Part shown: piece by piece, positions 39,306-48,926 of the stretch
Position numbering within the stretch: position 1 is the stretch's first letter
Layout: every line of letters begins with the position of its first letter
Assembly: GCA_018136815.1 (NCBI GenBank)
Contig: CM030939.1
Location: 4,829,419 to 4,893,418, forward strand
From: Isochrysis galbana
Taxonomy: Eukaryota > Haptophyta > Isochrysidales > Isochrysidaceae
Length of the DNA stretch: 64,000 nucleotides
Direction of reading: 5' to 3'
Made by a program: the position numbers and the translations under genes
Notes under the pieces: generated by a model
The model's input: only the letters and a program-made list of their open reading frames with translations
What the model was told of the DNA's origin: nothing
The model's database searches: none

Positions 39306-40717
39306 ATCATCAATCTTCTCGTTCTTATGTCTATACGTCTACGACGTCTCCACGCTTCTATCAATCACTACACTTCATTCAATGTTGGTGCCTCCCGGGC
39401 CCAAGAAAGAAGAAGCCGCCGTGGCCCAGATAGCCGTGGGGGGTCTGAGCATGCTCTGCATCAAGTGACCCAAAATTCCGTCAGCGCTCACATATATACT
39501 CTCTTAAGGACAGCATACTACTGGGCGCGAGAGGCATGATAAAATTCGGAAAGCCTGAAGACGCTCTCTCAGTAGGCAAACCCCGCACCTAAGCGCCCAA
39601 CGATAAAGCGGACACGCACGCACGCTCAGTTCTAACGTGGGCCCGCTTCCAGCACTTCTTTCAACTGCTGCGCACATACATGCGGTGCCGGCTCGTCAGT
39701 TTACCATCTGAAACCTGCACTTTTGTACATTAATAAGGGGGTCCTTCAAGTAGAACTTATACCGTCCACACGGGGGCACTTGCCAAAAAAACAACCCAAC
39801 CTGAGGTTGCACCCTCTTAGTTGGTGCACTGTGAGTTTGCTGGAGCGCGTGTAAGCTTGCATAAGGTCATGGTGGTGCATTAAACCCGTCATGAAGTGCA
39901 CGCACAAGGCACCCCAAAACTCTACGCGGTATTTCACGTTGCCATTTCCCCTGTCGCCACTTGGTGTCGAATGTTGTATGTTTGCTGGACTGTCAATACC
40001 ATCAAGACATTTGTATTACGTGTACCACATCAGGAATTTAGATGGGGTGTCGCGTAAGAGTTGGAATTGATTCAAACCATTCGAGCCGCAATCTAGAGTG
40101 TGACCTTCCAAACGTTCTACCCTTCCTCTATCCCAATTATCTGGAGTTGTTGTCTGCACACGCATCCAAGTGCACCCCGGTGATTGTAAAGTGTAAAGGC
40201 TTAGTATGAAGGTCTAAGAAGTCGAATGACGAATGAGGTACCCAGAATGAGCTCGACCTAGCGTGATGTCTACGCGACAACGGGGCAAGGGGGAGAAGGG
40301 GGGGGGTCAGGGGGAGAAGGGGGGGGTATTGTTCTTAATTTTTTATTTACATTTCACGGGGCATTAAAAAAATCACCAAACTTGAGGTTGCAGCCTCTCA
40401 TGGGGTTTAGGCGATGGCGAGTGTAATACCGGAGGGGTGTGAGTCAGTAGCAGCATAGCGGGCACCTTCAAGAATATTTTGCTTTACACCAACTAATTAG
40501 GGCTATTTTTTAAAAATACGCGGACCGACCGTACCGGATCGTCATGAAAAGTGCGCCGATCATCGATCATCGATCGTCAATTGACTGTTTCGCCGAGCAA
40601 GCTTTCACTGACACTGAACGTCCACCTGAAACTTTCCGAATTTCTCTACAACTAATACATGAACAATCAGCCTATTCACTTCATCCAAAGCTCAATGAAG
40701 GTATCTTGAAGCATGCG
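39306..40717. other. Long spacer without a gene
   Basis: AT-richer, with a GGGGGAGAAGG duplication at 40286-40330. No ORF of note. Confidence 0.4.
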
Positions 40718-41586
40718 AGACTAATCTTATGATTGGTCGCCATGGAGGGGGGCCTCGCGCCCCCCCCACTCTCTCGACTCCCCTCATGGGGGGCGAGAAC
40801 CATCCACCCCCCTGCGCTGCCTCTTGGCATGTAGGGGGGACTCACCCAGCCTGCCCAGACTCTCCCTGAGAGTCGGGCACAGATCGCACGCCCTGGCCCG
40901 CGTTGGCCTGCTTCTCGCTCTGACCAACCCCTCCTCCCCCTGGGCCCCCCTGATCAGGAGCCCCCAGCCAGCTCCTGTCGACCGGCAGGGGCTCGAGAGC
41001 CAGCGAGGGAGAGGCAGGAGGGGCCAGGGCCATGCCCCAGCCTCACCTGCCCCCTGAGCTGTGCTCCCAGGCCCCTGCAGGCCTCCTGGGGACCTGAAGA
41101 GGGGCCGCAGGCGCGCGCCATGGGCCAGAGCCGCAGGGAAGAGAGGAGGAAGAGGGAAGAGGGAGGGGAGGGGGGAGTGGCAGCTCTCCCCTCCGGCGAT
41201 TACGTGTCTTCTCGCCCCGTTTGGGTAAGAGAAGACGGGGGCACCAGAACCAGGAGGGAAGGGCCGCGGCTCGCCGCGGCCACTCGCCTCGGCGAGAGAG
41301 ATTAGCGCTTCTGGGCTCTCATTCACGAGTGCCCCCCCCCCCCTGCGTTGCTTTTACCCGAAAGGGGTTTTCCCCCAGCGTGGACTCGAGGAGAGGACGT
41401 GCTGGGGTGCGCGGGGTCGGTGCGTGCACTGGGGGGAGGACAAATATCGAGGGGAGGGGGCAGTGCCCCTTCCCCCCGGTAGCACTCGGACACCTGGCTC
41501 GTCAAGCATGGCGGGATTCCGGGACGGAAAAGTTGTGTCCAATTAGCTAGTGGGGTTGGCTAGGATATAACATTAATTATTTTATT
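40718..41586 (+). mobile_element. Hairpin-ATG retroposon, complete copy with 12-bp target duplication
   Basis: Flanked by TTGAAGCATGCG at 40706-40717 and 41587-41598. The element opens with the hairpin GACTAATC-TTAT-GATTGGTC (40719-40738), three bases, then ATGGAGGGGG at 40742. It ends in the A/T-rich AACATTAATTATTTTATT. Its last 260 bases recur alone at 54601-54885, as expected for a 5'-truncated copy. Long direct duplications, 5' truncation and an A/T-rich 3' end point to target-primed reverse transcription. No RT is encoded in its 869 bases, so it would be non-autonomous. Confidence 0.8.
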
Positions 41587-41598
41587 TTGAAGCATGCG

Positions 41599-42204
41599 TT
41601 GGTCTCAAGATACAGATGCTTGGTGCTCGTAACATCGCCGCATCCGCCTGTCTTGCTGTCACTTGTGCCACCGGCGTGCTCACGCACGCGTTATTGCTGC
41701 CGAGGCACGAAGGGGTTATATGAACATCAACATGTATTGGATATGCATACTCGAACAACACACTAGCGCGTCCGGTGGGGTGGCTTGGAGCTCTCCTGTG
41801 TGGGACTGCCGCTACGTCATTGAGTGTCCGAGGAGGGCTTGAGCTTGCGCTCCAATTTCTGCTTCATCATGCGCATCAAGTTGGGCCCACCGAGGTCTCG
41901 AAGGCTGAGAGTCTTGCCCTCGTCCTGTGCGAGCGACGGATCGATCCGGAGCACGAGACGACGGGCTGCCGAGCGGGCACGCGAGCCAATTGCGCCAATG
42001 CGACCGCTAAGATGTGCCCATAGTGCGGAGGGGCGCTGTTTCAGTCCGCCCGAGCGATAGTACTGCAGAATTTTGGTGCCACCGAAGCCGAGGCCTAGAA
42101 AGCGGGGACAAGTGATTGGGGCAGATTGACATGTCACGCACATGCGGCAACGACCACGGCCTGCAATCTCTGAGGGCTCGTACGTCTTCCTCCAATCCGG
42201 ATGC
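41599..42204 (-). CDS. Uncharacterised minus-strand ORF (41817-42224)
   Basis: A 135-residue frame spans 42224-41817: KTYEPSEIAGRGRCRMCVTC, then LGLGFGGTKILQYYRSG, RLVLRIDPSLAQDEG and a basic end RMMKQKLERKLKPSSDTQ. It has protein-like composition with a Cys-x2-Cys-x2-Cys cluster. It lies directly behind the flavoprotein gene and overlaps the end of its last proposed exon. It may be a separate gene or an alternative last exon. No family is recognised. Bases 41599-41816 hold nothing. Confidence 0.35.
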
Positions 42205-44901
42205 CTAGAGGTGCCCCAACTCACGGATCTTCAGGGCTAGAAACGCCAAGGGCTTTCTCAACCGTGCACCTACTCACCGAAACAAGCCCCGCCGTACGCG
42301 GCGCGGGCAGTCGCCATTGGGTAGACGAAAGCTACTCGTGTCCAGAGAGCGAGGTTGGCGAGAATGATGCCAAGAACGAACCTCTCTGTGAGCTTGCGCC
42401 GCGCCAAACCGATGAAAGTAAAGCGTTCATCCTGCGGACGTGGACCGCAGCAGAATATGACGAGTTCCATTTTTCTCGCGCAGACAGCAGCCACACCCAG
42501 GAGACGTGCAAGCGTTGAGGGCATTATGATTCTGAGCATTGTCCGTATTGGCGGTGGACCACAGCGCGCATATTGCATGGAGCAAGGAGGAGCACGCAAG
42601 TCGGGTAAGCGTATGCGAACCTGTAGTGCTCTCAACGTGGGGGGCGTGAATAATGCAGGCGCCACCTTGTGGAGCTGCGAGTCGAGCAAGAGCGGCAGCA
42701 GGAATCGGGCCGTGCCTAGAGGTCCCTTGCCGTCGAACCCACGACTGCAAGAGCAAGGAGAAGGATGTGAGAAGCCTGGGTAGTGATCGGGCTACGAGTG
42801 GCCAACACAGTGTGCGAGCGGCATCGCGAGCAGGAGCAACGAGCGCCGCCTTCGATGGGGCAACGTCAGGTGTAAGCGCGGTCGGTCGTTTACCTCATCT
42901 GAACAAGTGCTCTCGCGTCCTCGGCGCGAGCAGCTGTAAAAGCGCTGGCTGCAGCCACGGGGTCGTCTCGGCATTCCTCCAAGCAAGAGCCCAACACCAA
43001 GACGTCGTCGAGCGCCGAATTGGCGCCTTGCCCAAAGTACGGCTTCACCTGCACGGGGCGATGTCGAGCTGTACGCTAAGTGTTGGCCGAATGCGACGGC
43101 CCACGACAAACGTGTAGCCAGAGACCAGCTCGTGCATCCCGTTTGAGCGCCGCGCCGCATGAGAGCCACTCAAGTGGCTAGGATCTTGCCCGGCAAGTGA
43201 ATTGCGGCGTCGACAATGAACGCCAGGCAAACTTCTCACCGTCTTGATTGCGTCCCCAAGCAGCACGACGCCACCCTCGTCAGTTACGGTATGGATATCG
43301 CCCTCGACGAGCTGGAAGGAGGGGAGGCGCGAAATTGGTCGCGCCGCGAAACGGCTCAGGTCGTCCTCCCGCAAGTAGGGCGAAAGTCCAGGCAAACACT
43401 CGTCGAAGAAGCTCCGCGCCTGCACGAGCGGGGAAAGACGCCGGGTCACGGCGCCGCCGCTGTCAGCTTCGGACAATAAATGGAAGCCAGGCAGGGAGCT
43501 TGTGGAGATGGCCCACTCACAAAGGGGCCGAGGCGACCCGCGAGAGCTGCCCTGGCAAGGCTCAATTAGAACAAGTGTATGCATGTCACCTTCTCGACAT
43601 CTGTCACCTTCTCGAGCGCAGTGTATCCAGCCGTGCCTGGCTGAGCCAGCACCACACCCACCATTGGGCCCTCGGCCGTGGGCAGCGCGTCGAACCCGAG
43701 AGAGAGCGAGACATTGCGAGCTCCCCAGTTCAGGTCAGAAGGCGTTCCGGCCACGTCCTACCAGCCGCGGCCATGCGGGAGTTGGCAATGCGTAGCTCAT
43801 TACCCGGTAAGGGTGGCCACGTTGGTTGCAGCGCACCTCGGGATGGAGCGTCACCGTCTTGTAGAGCCGCCGATTGTTGTCCTCGAATCGGACTGTACGC
43901 GTGGAGCTCCCCGCGCGCGCCTCGAGTGCCTCGCGGACGGCTGAGCGCACGCCATCAGCACCAACCACAAGGTCATACGCCGCAGACAACTCCTCTACGG
44001 AGCGCACCGCGCAACCATCGCTCTCACTTATTTCGCCGTCCCTTTTCATACCGCCAGCAGCTTGACAGAGAAGAAGGAGCGGCTTTGGGCCGCTGAGATC
44101 AAGCCCAGCGCAGGCGGTGCCGTAGCGCACACTGATGGTACGCGAGTAGCGCTCGCATACCTCCTCGAGCAGCGCCGCCTGCAGCCGGTCTCGCTGGAGC
44201 ACCCGCGTGACGTAACTCTTCTCCGCCCCGGGCGTGCCAGGAGGCTTCAGGCGAGTCTCACTCGGCGCGCTGCCCGCCACGAGCGAAAGCCTGCCGTTGA
44301 CGCGCGCGGCGTAGGGGTCGATCCGTCCCATACACTCAAACTGTCGAAGTGCTCGCTGCCCTCTCCCATTGAGCCCCAGCTGGTAGCTCCTTTCACCTAC
44401 GGCCCATGAGGGGTCCGAAGCGGCCGGTGGTGGCGGGCGCGAGTCGTACAGGTGGACCGTCGCCCAGCCCCTCCGAGCCAGCATGATGGCTGTGAGAAGG
44501 CCCGCAGGCCCGCCGCCCACCACTGCAGCACTGCGTCTCGCAGCACGCATATTAAAGAGAGGGGTGGAGGGACCAGACGGCGCTCGCCCGGCGCGCCGGT
44601 GAGGCCCCGACGAGCCACCGAGCGGAGGCCATATCGCCGTGGCGTGGGGCAGCGCGATCCGTGCGCCGCGGCTCGCCGGGGAGCTTGGGGAGCGAGAGGA
44701 GGTCCTGCCGGCTCTTCGGTGCGGCCCCGAGGAGCCACCAACACGGGGCCAGCACTCGGCTCGGAGGAGCGGAGGGGGCGCGCGGGAGGCTGTGGAGAGT
44801 GAAGAGAGCGAGCTCACCGCGCGCGCGGCCTGCGGCACGCATGCACAAAGCGCGGAGAGCGCGGGGGCGCAGAGGAGGAGAAGGAAGGGGAGGAGAGGCA
44901 T
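42205..44901 (-). CDS. Kynurenine 3-monooxygenase-like FAD monooxygenase, seven exons, about 674 aa
   Basis: Exons on the minus strand: 44901-43804, 43757-43608, 43551-43240, 43048-42894, 42744-42621, 42431-42278, 42236-42205. Introns are GT-AG; the first is only 46 bases. The total is divisible by three. A signal peptide (LPFLLLLCAPALSALCA) and a long basic leader suggest plastid import. The FAD fold starts AAVVGGGPAGLLTAIMLARRG. VTRVLQRDRLQAALLEEV and YDLVVGADGVRSAVR follow (the Gly-Ala-Asp-Gly motif). After the fourth join, GDAIKTVKPYFGQGANSALD gives the Gly-Asp and Gly-Gln-Gly-x-Asn FAD-ribityl site typical of KMO. A hydrophobic segment (FVLGIILANLALW) near the end resembles the KMO membrane anchor. 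The last 11-residue exon is the least certain. Substrate is inferred only from family likeness. Confidence 0.78.
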
Positions 44902-45004
44902 TGTAGTGGGGAAGGGGTGGGGGGAGGGGAAAGGGGAAGGGGGAGTGAGAGGAGGGTATCGCTGCTACTCTACAAGAAAACTACTAGCGCTCAAGTGAGG
45001 TCTA
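44902..45004. other. Flank of the flavoprotein gene
   Basis: Purine-rich. It includes the left target duplication of the retroposon at 45005 (44988-45004). Confidence 0.4.
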
Positions 45005-45776
45005 TAATCTAACTGAGCATTAGTACCACTACTCTCACTAGCCCGGTACTAACACGACAGCCCTCAGCGCACCTGCCCGTACACCTTGGCGCGTGTTGCT
45101 GCCACAGATACATACACCTATGCACCCCTCCACATCTTCCCCCTCGCAAGCCCCCGGCTCCCATTCTAACTCCCCACAAGTTAAAATGAGGGAAAACGGA
45201 AAACCCATTGAGGCGCACCGACCTACGTCGGGCGACTCTCCGGGAAAAAGCACCGGGGGGGGGGGGGGGGGGAGGCACCTCTCGTCAACAAAGAGGAACC
45301 GCACTCCTTCGGGGGGGGTGCAAATCCCCCCCTCTCCCTCGTTCCATTCTCTTCCGCCCCGGTCCCTGCGGCGCGTCGCCATGCGGCGCGCCATGGCCTG
45401 CTCTCAGAGGTCCTTCAGGGGCGCCCAGAGGGCCAGCAGGGGCAGCTCAGGGGGCAGTGGAGGCTGGGGCTCAGCCCCTGGCCCCCCGTGCCTCTCCCTC
45501 GCTCGCCTCGCTGGCCTTGGGTGCCGCCTTGAGTCCCCTGTCTGTCTGGCGACCAGGGATGGGGGGGGGAGTCAGTACGAGAGCTGGCCCATGCGGGCCT
45601 GGGAGTGCGGCTCGCGACCCGCGCCCACTAGGGGTCTGGGCTGATTTGATGAGTGCCCTACCCCTGCCAGAGGGCAGGGGCTGGGGTTGAATGTACGGGC
45701 CCACCCCGGGGGGTGTCCGCGATGGAGAGAGGGGGGCGCGAGGCCCCCATTGTCCCCCACTTATAAAAGTAGGTAC
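45005..45776 (-). mobile_element. Hairpin-ATG retroposon copy with 17-bp target duplication
   Basis: Flanks CGCTCAAGTGAGGTCTA at 44988-45004 and 45777-45793. On the minus strand it begins near the hairpin ACTT-TTAT-AAGT and ATGGGGGCC. It shares the CCCCCGTGCCTCTCCCTCGC block and the GTGTTAGTACC 3' region with 32080-32601. 772 bases, no RT. Confidence 0.82.
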
Positions 45777-45819
45777 CGCTCAAGTGAGGTCTAAGGGCTA
45801 AGGGAGGGAAGGGATTCCT

Positions 45820-45990
45820 CCAGACCAGCTGCAGGCGGCGCTGCTCGAGGAGGTATGCGAGCGCTACTCGCGTACTGTTCGTGTGCGCTACGGCACCGCC
45901 TGCGCTGGGCTTAGCGGCCAAAAGCCGCTTCTTGCGTTTTGCGGACGTGCGGACCTGGCACTGGCAGGCGGCAGGGGCGCAGGGGCAGGG
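45820..45990 (+). pseudogene. Inverted fragment of the flavoprotein gene
   Basis: Plus-strand peptide DQLQAALLEEVCERYSRTV, then RVRYGTACAGLSGQKPLL, matches DRLQAALLEEVCERYSRTIS...YGTACAGL inside the monooxygenase at about 44190-44060. It covers perhaps 45 codons, with no start or domain around it. It is a partial inverted duplication next to the parent gene. Confidence 0.8.
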
Positions 45991-46147
45991 GCATCGGAGA
46001 CCAATAAAAGCGTTCAATTATCCCCATCCCTGCTAACACCTTTCGTTGTCACCTGGAGGTTACTTGATTCAACTTGACACTTCACATGTTGAAACACACA
46101 CTTGGTCTTAGTCCATTCATTGAACGCTTTTCCAGCATGTGTAAAGT

Positions 46148-46395
46148 GTAAAAAAAAACTTCTTAATATTCTCGCCGCGCGCGCGACTGTGCACTCTAAC
46201 AATTGCAGCCTCGCCCGCCGCTCTCATCCCCCCTCCACCTGCCTTGTGGCCCGTCCCTCGTGCGCTACCTAGGGGCTGGGTGTATGGGGTTTCCTGCAGC
46301 AGACGGTGTGCACCGATCCCCGATAGGTTTTTTCCACTCCTTCCTCCTGTACCATCGGGCTATCGGTTTCTATATTGCTTCTTTTTGAACCTAGG
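46148..46395 (+). repeat. Dispersed repeat shared with 7735-7955
   Basis: Begins after a poly-A run with TTAATATTCTCGCC and shares the GTGCGCTACCTAGGGG and GTGCACCGATCCC blocks with the other copy. Confidence 0.55.
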
Positions 46396-46657
46396 AGATG
46401 GGCGGCGTGCCTCCGTGTTTCCGGGGGTTGAGGCAGGGCGGGTGGGTGAAGCGTCGCGACGGCTTATGCGCGGTTAAGCCAGCTTTTCCGCTAGTTATAG
46501 TTATAATTATAATGCTCTGCTTTCTCTCGTTCTCGGTCAAAAGCTTCGCTTGGACGCATAGGATCTTGGGTAGTGGAGTGGAGCGCCCTCTCTCTTTCTC
46601 TCGAGGAGAAGGGAAGTTTCCCCACCTTTCTTCCTCTCAGGCGTCTTGCAAATAGGT

Positions 46658-47650
46658 TTAATTTGCTATCTCCCCCCGCAATAAAAAATTTTTCCAACTG
46701 GGAAGGTGCTGGTCCGAAGTTTTTTCTTCCGTGAAGGTGCAGGTGAAGGTGAGAGTGCAGAAACTGCAGGTGCAGGTGAAGACACGGTGAACGGGGCGCG
46801 CTGGGCACAGATAGGTCAGGGCAGCTTCGATCGACGACGACGCCGTGTTATCCTTGAGTTGTGTGGAAGAGCCCTGCCCAGGAAAGGCAAACTCCGCAGA
46901 CCACAGACTAGACGAGTTTGACTGCCACCTGCGCAGTGCACGCCACGACTCCTTCGTGACGATTCGGCGCGAACTGTGCAGATGCACTTTCCGACTATCC
47001 GGACAAGGGGTGAGACGAGAAACGTCTTGAAGAACGGGGGGAACGGTTGACCTCTCAGCCCAGACTTCATCCCCTTCTCCCATGCCCACTTCCTGCTCTG
47101 ATTCGCAGGGCGAGCACTCTGCGAAGCAGTCTTGTGAAGGTGCAGCAGACACGTCTGCGGACGGCGGCGGGCTTTGGAGAGCAACAAGCTGGCACGAGAC
47201 AAGAGCAGACCGGGCTGCAAGCCAAGTTACCGAAGCATCTATGGCCTTCCTTTTGCGCCGACGCTCGCTGCTCATAAGGTTTGAGATTTTCGGAGCACGT
47301 GCACTCGTCCCGCTGCCACTGCAGCTCGACGCAGGCGTTGGCACACCTGCAGCAGCACATGCATCCATGCCACCGCTCGTGCAGGCGTCTCGATCGGCGT
47401 CCGCTATGCGCATTCCGCCCTCCCCGTTCATCGACGGCGTTTCTGCGCCACTGCTGAAGTCGGAAGTCGGGCGTGCAAAGGGCCACCTCTGCTGCCCCGG
47501 CAGCATCCGGGCCGTTCGTCGCTGCAGCACTCTCGCAAGCTGCACCACTCCCGCAACACTGGGAATGCGTGACGCTAAGCCTTCGCCTTCTGAAGGAGCC
47601 CAGCCGGAGAGCGCCTGACTCACCACTGGTTGCCAAATCTGCGACACCAC
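46658..47650 (-). CDS. Hypothetical protein, Ser/Arg-rich (330 aa), uncertain
   Basis: An open frame with partly protein-like stretches: SNLMSSERRRKRKAIDASV, ESEQEVGMGEGDEVWAERS and RRIVTKESWRALRRWQ. The 5' part overlaps an imperfect tandem duplication of about 160 bases (47470-47790; GPSEGEG-type units). The duplication continues upstream in other frames to 47909. Cys-rich alternative frames exist on the same strand, so the true frame is not settled. No family is recognised. Confidence 0.3.
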   Translation of the reverse strand: MVSQIWQPVVSQALSGWAPSEGEGLASRIPSVAGVVQLARVLQRRTARMLPGQQRWPFARPTSDFSSGAETPSMNGEGGMRIADADRDACTSGGMDACAAAGVPTPASSCSGSGTSARAPKISNLMSSERRRKRKAIDASVTWLAARSALVSCQLVALQSPPPSADVSAAPSQDCFAECSPCESEQEVGMGEGDEVWAERSTVPPVLQDVSRLTPCPDSRKVHLHSSRRIVTKESWRALRRWQSNSSSLWSAEFAFPGQGSSTQLKDNTASSSIEAALTYLCPARPVHRVFTCTCSFCTLTFTCTFTEEKTSDQHLPSWKNFLLRGEIAN

Positions 47651-47790
47651 TGACTTCGGGCGCTCGACTGGCGACCTCTACGGCCTCAGCAGCATCCTCG
47701 CAGTTTGCCGCTGCAGCACTCCAGCAACCCCGGGAGTGCGCAACGCTACCCCTTCGCCGTCTGAAGGAGCCTAGGCCCGAGACATGACCA
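47470..47790 (-). repeat. Imperfect tandem duplication of about 160 bp
   Basis: Two units contain GCACTC(T/C)(C/A)GCAA and GCGTGACGCTA / GCGCAACGCTA, then CCTTCGCC(T/G)TCTGAAGGAGCC. It may have arisen within the hypothetical ORF. Confidence 0.65.
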
Positions 47791-48097
47791 TTAATGCAAG
47801 CCGGGGCGCTCAGATGACCCGCCCGCCCGCCCCCGGGCTCTGCCGGGGTCTCTGCAGGGCCTGCTGGGACATCTTCACCTGCGTCTTCACCTGCGTCGGC
47901 GTGCGGCATCGGCCAGCGGCTCAGTGCAGCCGCCGATATTCCCAGTTGTAATTATTTTTTATTCCGCGTTTCTTTACTTGCTTTGAGGGGCAATCGGGTT
48001 TAATTTGCGACCTCTTCGTATCTCTCCCTTAGGCACGCCGCACTTCTCTCGTCTTATATATTAGACTCCTTCGAATCATGCATAGTGCATAGCAGGA

Positions 48098-48690
48098 TTG
48101 CCGCTCGTTTCCGTTATGGTGCGACTCCCCTTCCAGGCGAGATCGCCGACAGATCGCCATTTGATCGTTGTCCGTCGCCGTCTGATCGGAGTGTTTGGTG
48201 TATTGGGTTTGATTTCAGTCGAGTTACGTGAGAAAGTCGTGGGACGAGAGTCGGAGTGTTTTCCTGGGTGTCTGTGTCCGTCGTCTTGTCGTCAGTCGTC
48301 ATCCGTCGTTCTCGCTCTCGTCGCTTTCGTTCTCGTCTATCACTCATACCCTACAATCTCGCCTTCCCTCACCAGCCACTGCCATCACAGCCCTCCTCTC
48401 ACTCGCCCTCGCCTCTCGCCGCTCGCTCGAGGTCGCTCTCGCCGCGGTCCTCGCCCTCGCTCCAGCCCGCCTGTCCGCCTTCCTCTGCTAACGGGCTTCA
48501 GCCCGTCAGCGTCTCCGAAGTCGTCTCCTCAGCCGCGCCTGCCGCCGGCTTGGCCCCTTCCCCATTGCTCATTGCCCTCAGGCCCTATGGGCCATCCCCA
48601 TCCCAATTCGTCAGATAATCTTTATTAAATAAGAAGTGTGAATGCATATAAGATCATCTGGTCCTCTTTCGACGGCACGCGACCTTAGCC
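48098..48690 (+). repeat. Pyrimidine-rich tract like 247-642, followed by an inverted-repeat-element end
   Basis: TCGT/TCTCGC-rich sequence with CCGTCGTTCTCGCTCTCGTC, resembling 247-642. At 48660-48690, CTGGTCCTCTTTCGACGGCACGCG is a diverged copy of the end of the 23807-26406 element. Confidence 0.4.
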
Positions 48691-48926
48691 GTCTTTCCGC
48701 GAGATTTTTCACAGCATGACTAAACCCAAAACCGGGAGATCGTCGAGTTTGTCACTGGGTTCGCCGTTTTGGAGATGATGTTATTAATATCTACCACCTG
48801 TACAGTATTCATTATTCATCATCCATGATTGTCTCTTCCCTTAGAGTTTGTGGCTCTCTCATCCTCCTCGCCTTCCCCCCTCCCTTCCCGCCTCCGCCCC
48901 CCCCCCCCACCCCAAGCCTCCGCCCG

